This document shows, one piece after another, positions 58,649 to 64,000 of a stretch of 64,000 bases of DNA. This DNA is from Slackia exigua ATCC 700122 (GTDB lineage: Bacteria > Actinomycetota > Coriobacteriia > Coriobacteriales > Eggerthellaceae), in contig NZ_GG700631.1 of NCBI RefSeq assembly GCF_000162875.1, positions 343,277-407,276 on the forward strand, written 5' to 3'. A program made the position numbers and the translations under genes. The notes beneath the pieces are model-generated. The model saw only the letters and a program-made list of their open reading frames with translations, made no database searches and was not told the DNA's origin. How positions within the stretch are numbered: the stretch's first letter is position 1; every line of letters starts with the position of its first letter.

Positions 58649-59932
58649 CTACTTGAAGAAGCCTTCGTAGTTGTGCATCTTGAGCTGCGATTCCACCTTG
58701 TTCATCGTGTCGAGCGCAACGCCGATCATGATGAGGATCGACGTGCCGCCGAGCGCCTGGATCAGCTGGTTGTCCGTGAAATAGAACAGGATGGCCGGCA
58801 CGACGGCGATCAAGCCGATGAAGATGCCGCCCGGCAGCGTGACGCGGCGCAGGACGTCGTGGATGTAGTCGGTCGTGGCCTTGCCGGGGCGGATGCCCGG
58901 GATGAAGCCGCCCTGCTTGCGCAGGTTCTCGCTCATCTCGTCGGGGTTGAACACCATCGACGTGTAGAAGTACGCGAAGAAGACGATCAGGATCATGGTC
59001 AGGACCCAGTTGACCGGACCGGTGCTGAGCGAGTTGGCGAACGACGTCAGCCAGCTGACATTGAGCAGGGCCGCGATCTGCGCCGGGAAGTAGATCAGGG
59101 CGCTTGCGAAGATGATGGGGATGACCCCCGCCGCATTCACCTTGAAGGGAATGTAGGTGGACTGCCCGCCCATCATGCGACGGCCCTGGACGCGCTTGGC
59201 GTAGTTGACCGGGATGCGGCGCTGGGCGCGCTCGACGAAGACGATCGCCGGGATGGTGAGCGCCACGACGGCGATGATCAGGATCGTGACCGCGAGGCCC
59301 ATGCCGAAGTCGCCCTCGGTGTTGATGCTGCTCGCGATCGAGCCAGGCAGGCGCGAGATGATCGACGTGAAGATGATGAGCGACATGCCGTTGCCGACGC
59401 CGCGCTGGGTGATGAGCTCGCCCATCCACATGATGAACGCGGTGCCGACGACCAGCGTGACGATGACGATCAGGTCGGTGACGATTTCGGGGATCTCGGT
59501 CGTGAAGACGACGCCATAGGCGCTGCTCTTGAAGAGGAACAGGTAGCCGACGGCGTTGATGAGGCCGAGGCCGAGCGTCATGAAACGCGTGACCTGGGTG
59601 ATCTTGCGACGGCCGGTCTCGCCTTCCTTCGCCCAGCGGCCCACGCTCGGGATGACGCCCTGCATGAGCTGCATGATGATCGATGCCGTGATGTACGGCA
59701 TGATGCCGAGCGAGAAGACCGAGAAATGCGAAAGCGCGCCGCCGGTGAAGAGGTCGAGCATCGACATGCCGACGCCTCCCCCGCTGGTGAACGAATTCGC
59801 GAACTCGTTGAAGGGGATGCCCGGCACCGGCACGAACGCGCCGAAGCGGTACAGCGCCAAGATGGCCAAGGTGAACAGGATCTTATTGCGCAGATCCGGC
59901 ACCTTGAATGCATCAACGAGAGTCTTTAGCAA
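58649..59932 (-). CDS. secY: Preprotein translocase subunit SecY
   Basis: 427 residues, ten transmembrane helices. It starts at a TTG that overlaps the last codons of rplO by 7 nt, so it is translationally coupled. Family markers are FTLAILALYRFGAFVPVPGI, the plug-region GGGVGMSMLDLFTGGAL, NEF-type loops, the cytosolic RRIPVNYAKRVQGRRMMGGQ loop and PGIRPGKATTDYI. It forms the protein-conducting channel with SecE and SecG. Confidence 0.96.
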   Translation of the reverse strand: MLKTLVDAFKVPDLRNKILFTLAILALYRFGAFVPVPGIPFNEFANSFTSGGGVGMSMLDLFTGGALSHFSVFSLGIMPYITASIIMQLMQGVIPSVGRWAKEGETGRRKITQVTRFMTLGLGLINAVGYLFLFKSSAYGVVFTTEIPEIVTDLIVIVTLVVGTAFIMWMGELITQRGVGNGMSLIIFTSIISRLPGSIASSINTEGDFGMGLAVTILIIAVVALTIPAIVFVERAQRRIPVNYAKRVQGRRMMGGQSTYIPFKVNAAGVIPIIFASALIYFPAQIAALLNVSWLTSFANSLSTGPVNWVLTMILIVFFAYFYTSMVFNPDEMSENLRKQGGFIPGIRPGKATTDYIHDVLRRVTLPGGIFIGLIAVVPAILFYFTDNQLIQALGGTSILIMIGVALDTMNKVESQLKMHNYEGFFK

Positions 59933-60375
59933 AGCGGTTCAACCTTTCCTCCGGCCGCTTCGATCTTGGCGGCAGCGCTGGCGGAAACCTTGTCCACCTT
60001 GACCGTGACGGCCTTGGTGATGTCGCCGTCGCCGAGAACCTTGACGAGGGCGGTGTTCTTCTTGATGATGCCCTTCGCGACGAGGGCGTCGTGATCGACG
60101 ACGTCGCCGGCCTCGAACTTCTCTTCGATGCGGGAGACGTTGACGGGCAGATATTCCACGCGGTTGATGTTGCGGAAACCGCCCAGCTTCGGCAGGCGCA
60201 TCGCCAGAGGGGTCTGGCCGCCTTCGAAGCCGGCGCCCTTGCCGCCGCCTGCGCGGGACTTCTGGCCGTTCATGCCGCGACCGGCAGTCTTGCCGGTGCC
60301 CGACGCGGGGCCGCGGCCGACGCGCTTGCGGTTCTTACGAGAGCCTGCAGCAGGCCTGAGATCCTTGAGTTCCAT
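59926..60375 (-). CDS. rplO: Ribosomal protein L15
   Basis: 149 residues. The characteristic Gly/Arg-rich N-terminus (RKNRKRVGRGPASGTGKTAG and onward through a GGGKGAGFEGGQTPL segment) is followed by the globular domain LPKLGGFRNINRVEYLPVNV. It starts at ATG 60375. It is preceded by a 221-nt gap with a terminator and a palindrome, so it seems to start a new unit, rplO-secY, within the spc region. Confidence 0.96.
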   Translation of the reverse strand: MELKDLRPAAGSRKNRKRVGRGPASGTGKTAGRGMNGQKSRAGGGKGAGFEGGQTPLAMRLPKLGGFRNINRVEYLPVNVSRIEEKFEAGDVVDHDALVAKGIIKKNTALVKVLGDGDITKAVTVKVDKVSASAAAKIEAAGGKVEPLC

Positions 60376-60399
60376 ACAAAGCTTCCTTTCGCTTTTCTC

Positions 60400-60419
60400 A
60401 ACGGAGGAAATCCTCCGTT
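60400..60419. promoter_or_regulatory. Perfect 9-bp palindrome in the rplO leader
   Basis: AACGGAGGA and TCCTCCGTT with a 2-nt centre, 25 nt upstream of the rplO start. The RNA hairpin would hide a GGAGG sequence next to the true ribosome site GAAAGGAAG. A role in translational control is possible. Confidence 0.4.
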
Positions 60420-60549
60420 TCAGCCAGCAGCTCGCTCGCTGGCCAACTTCATAGGCATGCGACCTTCGGGCGCGATGCACCGCCCAGCCGCATAAGCTTG
60501 TACATGATACACGAAGTGTCCGTCCTTAGCACCGAAGAACACGGGAAAA

Positions 60550-60573
60550 GAAAAAAGCCCGCCGAAGCGGGCT
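60550..60573 (-). terminator. Terminator between rpmD and rplO
   Basis: On the minus strand AGCCCGC, a 4-nt loop and GCGGGCT followed by six T, 24 nt after the rpmD stop. It splits the usual continuous spc operon. Confidence 0.85.
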
Positions 60574-60596
60574 GTGCGTTCGCCGTGCGAGGAGGT

Positions 60597-60788
60597 TTAG
60601 ATCTCTTCGACTTCGACGAGATGCTTGACCTTGAAGATCATGCCGCGGATGACCGGCGTGTCCTTCTGCTCGACCACGCGGTTGATCTTGCCGAGGCCCA
60701 GGGAGCGAAGCGTCTGCCCCTGGTCGTACTTGTAGCCGATGGACGACTTGATCTGCTTGATGCGCAGAGTCTTCGTAGCGTCTGCCAT
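60597..60788 (-). CDS. rpmD: Ribosomal protein L30
   Basis: 63 residues. [30 protein letters not shown] is the L30 core, followed by [16 protein letters not shown]. It lies 6 nt after rpsE and is followed by a terminator rather than directly by rplO. Confidence 0.95.
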   Translation of the reverse strand: MADATKTLRIKQIKSSIGYKYDQGQTLRSLGLGKINRVVEQKDTPVIRGMIFKVKHLVEVEEI

Positions 60789-60794
60789 GAGCCC

Positions 60795-61334
60795 TTACGC
60801 CTCCTTCTTTTCGGACCAGCCGTAGATCTTGCCCACGGTGATGTTGCGGCGCTCGGCCGTCTCGGTCGCGGACGACATCATCTTGAGGCCTTCGGCGGCC
60901 GCCTTGACGACGTTCATCGCGTTGTCGGTGCCGAGGGACTTGGTGAGGACGTCCTGGACGCCTGCGAGCTCCATGACCGCACGCACCGGGCCGCCGGCGA
61001 TGACGCCGGTACCGGGGGTGGCGGGCTTGAGAAGGACGCGGCCCGCGCCAAACTCGCCGATGATTTCGTGCGGAAGGGTCTTGGCTTCGGTCAGAGGAAC
61101 CGTGAAGAGGTTCTTCTTCGCGTCTTCGATGCCCTTGCGGATGGCGATGGGCACTTCCTGGCTCTTGCCCATGCCGACGCCGACGGTGCCGTTGCCGTCG
61201 CCGACCACGACCAAGGCGGTCAGGCCGAAGCGACGGCCGCCCTTGACGACCTTCGACACGCGGTTGATGTAGACGACGCGTTCCTGAAGCTCGGGAACAG
61301 CGCTCTGATTCTTTTCTTCTTTACGAGGAGTCAT
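60795..61334 (-). CDS. rpsE: Ribosomal protein S5
   Basis: 179 residues. The N-terminal dsRNA-binding fold ([29 protein letters not shown]) and C-terminal domain ([33 protein letters not shown]) are complete. Contributes to decoding fidelity. 15 nt after rplR on the same strand. Confidence 0.96.
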   Translation of the reverse strand: MTPRKEEKNQSAVPELQERVVYINRVSKVVKGGRRFGLTALVVVGDGNGTVGVGMGKSQEVPIAIRKGIEDAKKNLFTVPLTEAKTLPHEIIGEFGAGRVLLKPATPGTGVIAGGPVRAVMELAGVQDVLTKSLGTDNAMNVVKAAAEGLKMMSSATETAERRNITVGKIYGWSEKKEA

Positions 61335-61349
61335 CTAAGCTACCCTTTC

Positions 61350-61718
61350 TTAGAACTTCAGGCCGGCTTCGCGGGCGCCGTCGGCGAGAGCCTTGACGCG
61401 ACCGTGATAGAGGTTGCCGCCGCGGTCGAAGACGATCTCGGTGATGCCTTTCTCGAGAGCCTTCTTGCCGACGATGCCGCCCAGGGCGGACGCGCCCTCG
61501 ACGTTCGCGCCGGACTTGCCGGTGGCCTTGAAGTCTGCGCCGAGGGTGCCCTCGCCGTAGAGAGTCTTGCCAGCAACGTCGTCGACGAACTGGACATAGA
61601 TGTTGGAGTTGGAACGGGTGACGCAGAGGCGAGGACGTGCGGCGGTGCCGGAGACCTTGCCGCGCACGCGACGGTGGCGACGCGCCAGCCCAGCTTGTTT
61701 CTTCTGAAGCTTGTTCAT
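61350..61718 (-). CDS. rplR: Ribosomal protein L18
   Basis: 122 residues. [34 protein letters not shown] and the C-terminal [28 protein letters not shown] are standard. Binds 5S rRNA with L5. GAAGGGA precedes the ATG; 20 nt after rplF. Confidence 0.96.
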   Translation of the reverse strand: MNKLQKKQAGLARRHRRVRGKVSGTAARPRLCVTRSNSNIYVQFVDDVAGKTLYGEGTLGADFKATGKSGANVEGASALGGIVGKKALEKGITEIVFDRGGNLYHGRVKALADGAREAGLKF

Positions 61719-61738
61719 CTCAAAATCCCTTCACGCGG

Positions 61739-62284
61739 CTATTTCTCGGCCTTGCCGGCTTTGCCTTCCTTGCGGCGGACATGCTCGCCCTCGTAGCGGA
61801 TGCCCTTGCCCTTGTACGGCTCGGGCTTGCGCCACTTGCGGACGATGGCCGCGGTCTCGCCGACCCTCTGCTTGTCGATGCCGCGCACGACGATGTGCGT
61901 CTGATCGGGCACCTCGAAGGTGATGCCTTCGGGAGCCTCGACCACGACGGGATGGGAAAAACCGAGCTGAAGATCGAGCTTGCCGCCCTTGAGGGAGGCG
62001 CGGTAGCCGACGCCGACCAGCTCGAGCCTCTTTTCGAAGCCCTTGGTCACGCCTTCGACCATGTTCGCGATGAGCGCGCGCACCAGACCGTGGTACGCAC
62101 GGTTCTGACGCTCGTCGTCCGGACGGGTGACGACGATCTCGTCGCCTTCCTGAACGACGGTGATGGCCTCGGGATGCACATAGGAGAGCTCGCCGAGGGG
62201 GCCTTTGACGGCGACCGTGCGATCCTTGATGGTGACCTCGACTCCGGCAGGAACCGGAATGGGCTGCTTACCGATACGGGACAT
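61739..62284 (-). CDS. rplF: Ribosomal protein L6
   Basis: 181 residues from ATG 62284. Begins [18 protein letters not shown], contains [19 protein letters not shown] and ends with the [20 protein letters not shown] segment. The frame is open further upstream through rpsH, but the start is set by AAAGGAAAGGAG just before it. Confidence 0.96.
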   Translation of the reverse strand: MSRIGKQPIPVPAGVEVTIKDRTVAVKGPLGELSYVHPEAITVVQEGDEIVVTRPDDERQNRAYHGLVRALIANMVEGVTKGFEKRLELVGVGYRASLKGGKLDLQLGFSHPVVVEAPEGITFEVPDQTHIVVRGIDKQRVGETAAIVRKWRKPEPYKGKGIRYEGEHVRRKEGKAGKAEK

Positions 62285-62304
62285 ATCTAGCTCCTTTCCT
62301 TTCC

Positions 62305-62703
62305 TTACCAGATGTACGCGATGACTTCGCCGCCGACGCCCGCCTTGCGCGCATCGCGGTCGGTCATGACGCCCTTGGAGGTGGATACGATGGCCGTGCC
62401 CAGACCGCCGAGAACGCGGGGCAGCTCGTCCTTGCCGGCATAGATGCGCAGGCCGGGCTTGGAGATGCGCTTGATGCCGCGGATGACCTTGGCCTTCTTC
62501 TCGCCGTACTTCATCGTGATCTCGAGGATGTCGCGCGGCTGGCTTTCGATGACGTCGAAGCCCTGCACATAGCCTTCCTCGGTCATGATGCGGGCGATTT
62601 CGACGAGCTTCTTGGAAGACGGCATGGAAACCGTCGGCTTGCAGACAGCGTTCGCGTTGCGCACGCGCGTAAGCATATCTGCGATGGGATCGTTCATAGT
62701 CAT
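62305..62703 (-). CDS. rpsH: Ribosomal protein S8
   Basis: 132 residues. [17 protein letters not shown] at the N-terminus and [27 protein letters not shown] at the C-terminus are diagnostic. In E. coli S8 is the translational repressor of the spc operon; whether that holds here is unknown. Two in-frame ATGs (62703 and 62697) follow AAAGGAG. Confidence 0.96.
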   Translation of the reverse strand: MTMNDPIADMLTRVRNANAVCKPTVSMPSSKKLVEIARIMTEEGYVQGFDVIESQPRDILEITMKYGEKKAKVIRGIKRISKPGLRIYAGKDELPRVLGGLGTAIVSTSKGVMTDRDARKAGVGGEVIAYIW

Positions 62704-62807
62704 GTGGGGTTTCTCCTTTGACTCGTGATGAGCAAGCCGGAGGTACGCAAGGGCGCCCGTGACGCATACGCCTTACCGGCAGGCACACCGACCGTGACGT
62801 TTGCCTT

Positions 62808-62993
62808 CTACCAGGAAGCCTTGGTCACGCCGGGGAGTTCGCCTTTGAGAGCGAGCTCGCGCAGGCAGACGCGGCACAGTCCGAACTTGCGGTACACCGA
62901 ATGGGGGCGTCCGCAGCGGGTGCAGCGCGTATACGCGCGCGTCGAGAACTTAGGCTCGCGCTTCGCTTTGGCGATCATCGACTTTTTTGCCAT
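62808..62993 (-). CDS. rpsN: Ribosomal protein S14, zinc-binding type (type Z)
   Basis: 61 residues. Four Cys at 24, 27, 40 and 43 (CTRCGRP and CRVC) form the zinc ribbon of the short S14 paralog. AAGGAG precedes the ATG. About 100 nt separate it from rpsH. Confidence 0.96.
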   Translation of the reverse strand: MAKKSMIAKAKREPKFSTRAYTRCTRCGRPHSVYRKFGLCRVCLRELALKGELPGVTKASW

Positions 62994-63068
62994 TCTCTCC
63001 TTCTTTCCTTACTTGTCGGGCGGTTTCGTGCGAAGCCGCCGTTCGAAGCATGCTGAGTGGGAAGTGTA

Positions 63069-63614
63069 CTACTTCTTGAAAGGGAATCCGAGCGCGCTGA
63101 GAAGCGCCTTGGCTTCTTCATCGGTTTCCGCGGTGGTCACGAACGCGATGTCCATGCCGCGGGTGCGATCGACCTTGTCGTACTCGATCTCGGGGAAGAT
63201 CATCTGGTCGGTGATGCCGAGGCTGTAGTTGCCGCGGCCGTCGAAGCTCTTCGGGGAAACGCCGCGGAAGTCGCGGACGCGAGGAAGGGCGAGGGCCAGC
63301 AGGCGATCGAGGAATTCCCACATGCGGTCGCCGCGGAGCGTGACCTTGCAGCCGATGGCCATGCCCTGGCGGATATGGAAGCTCGCGATGGACTTCTTGG
63401 CGCGGGTCACGCAGGGCTGCTGGCCGCTGATGACGCGCAGATCGTTCATCGCGGCGTCGAGCTGCTTGGAATCGGAAGCGGCTTCGCCGACGCCCATGTT
63501 GATGACGATCTTGTCGAGGCGCGGGACTTCGTTGATGTTGTCGATCGAGAGTTCCTTCTCAAGCTGAGGAACGATCTCGGACCGGTACTTTTCCTTCAGA
63601 CGAGGTGCAGTCAT
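63069..63614 (-). CDS. rplE: Ribosomal protein L5
   Basis: 181 residues. [40 protein letters not shown] and the C-terminal [22 protein letters not shown] are characteristic. Binds 5S rRNA and the P-site tRNA. AAAAGGAG precedes the ATG. Confidence 0.96.
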   Translation of the reverse strand: MTAPRLKEKYRSEIVPQLEKELSIDNINEVPRLDKIVINMGVGEAASDSKQLDAAMNDLRVISGQQPCVTRAKKSIASFHIRQGMAIGCKVTLRGDRMWEFLDRLLALALPRVRDFRGVSPKSFDGRGNYSLGITDQMIFPEIEYDKVDRTRGMDIAFVTTAETDEEAKALLSALGFPFKK

Positions 63615-63735
63615 CGCACATTCTCCTTTTCGATGAATTAAACGCAGGATTGCCGACCCTGCGTCCCATGCCGGATGCCGGCAGGGGCCATGGAACGGGG
63701 CCGAACGGTTCGGCCCCGACGATTACGCGATCGAA

Positions 63736-64000
63736 CTAGTCGATATCGCAGTTGCCTGCCTTGCTGACGCGGATGCGCTTGCCGTTTTCATCGCGGCGGA
63801 TGCCGATGCGGGTCGGCTTGCCGGTCTTCGGGCAGACGAGCATCACGTTGGACACGTGGATGGGGGCCTCGACGCGCGTGATGCCGCCCTGAGGGTTCTG
63901 CTGGGTGGGGCGGACGGCCTTCTTGACCATGCCGCAGCCTTCGACGACGACGCGCTGCCTGGTCGGGATGGCACGGAGAACGACGCCTTCCTTGCCCTTG
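63736..64000 (-). CDS. rplX: Ribosomal protein L24, 5' end outside the window
   Basis: Reading from the window edge gives [20 protein letters not shown] before the internal Met at 63930, so the gene starts beyond 64000. The rest ([35 protein letters not shown]) is typical L24. Acts in 50S assembly. 121 nt upstream of rplE. Confidence 0.94.
   Translation of the reverse strand, partial: KGKEGVVLRAIPTRQRVVVEGCGMVKKAVRPTQQNPQGGITRVEAPIHVSNVMLVCPKTGKPTRIGIRRDENGKRIRVSKAGNCDID

Overview
The window looks like a chromosome segment of a high-GC actinobacterium, most probably class Coriobacteriia. This is inferred from the GC-rich codon use, the glucan/choline-binding-type repeat proteins, ribosomal protein L31 with a long Ala/Glu tail, the anaerobic NrdDG reductase and the overall gene set. 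No 16S gene is present to confirm it. No tRNA, rRNA or CRISPR array was recognised.

Layout. 0-4 kb: an IS3 transposase remnant, a degenerate tandem repeat and two paralogous secreted cell-wall-binding repeat proteins. 4-8.5 kb: wall teichoic acid-type genes, with two CDP-glycerol glycerophosphotransferase-like enzymes facing a tarI-tarJ (CDP-ribitol) pair. 8.5-12.8 kb: a membrane-anchored EEP-family hydrolase, a methyltransferase, a DUF4013 membrane protein and apt. 13-17.6 kb: a sulfur block (metY, mnmA, cysK and an Rrf2-family regulator) with similar AACC/GGTT operator-like sites at metY, cysK and rrf2, plus a 43-residue relic of a cysteine desulfurase translationally coupled to mnmA. 17.7-20.7 kb: two divergent XRE regulators and a lower-GC RloA/RloB (AbiL-like) two-gene defence module. 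20.8-24.9 kb: nrdD-nrdG behind a pair of NrdR boxes, and a lipoprotein. 25-28.3 kb: argR, a GCS2-family glutamate-cysteine ligase and a CapA-like protein. 28.4-29.7 kb: two head-to-head toxin-antitoxin modules separated by 12-bp iterons, one with a 5'-truncated antitoxin.

29.7-37.7 kb: an operon resembling the oxamate carbamoyltransferase genes (fdrA/allF, allG, allH) with two membrane protein genes inserted between allG and allH, followed by a divergent LysR regulator and an MHS-type MFS transporter. 37.8-45.3 kb: an insertion-sequence graveyard of lower GC, holding an IS3 element with intact ends but a broken transposase, IS21 and IS30 remnants, an ATPase-TOPRIM (OLD-like) gene, a small membrane protein that may be a superinfection-exclusion type, and hypotheticals. 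This and the RloAB block are the likely horizontally acquired defence loci.

45.4-64 kb: housekeeping genes, almost all on the minus strand: pheS-pheT under a T-box riboswitch, rpmE, a divergent methionyl-tRNA synthetase-like gene, sppA, a phosphohexomutase, adk, coaX, coaBC, then secY and the spc ribosomal protein operon (rplO, rpmD, rpsE, rplR, rplF, rpsH, rpsN, rplE, rplX). A strong terminator sits between rpmD and rplO, and coaBC-coaX lie between secY and adk.
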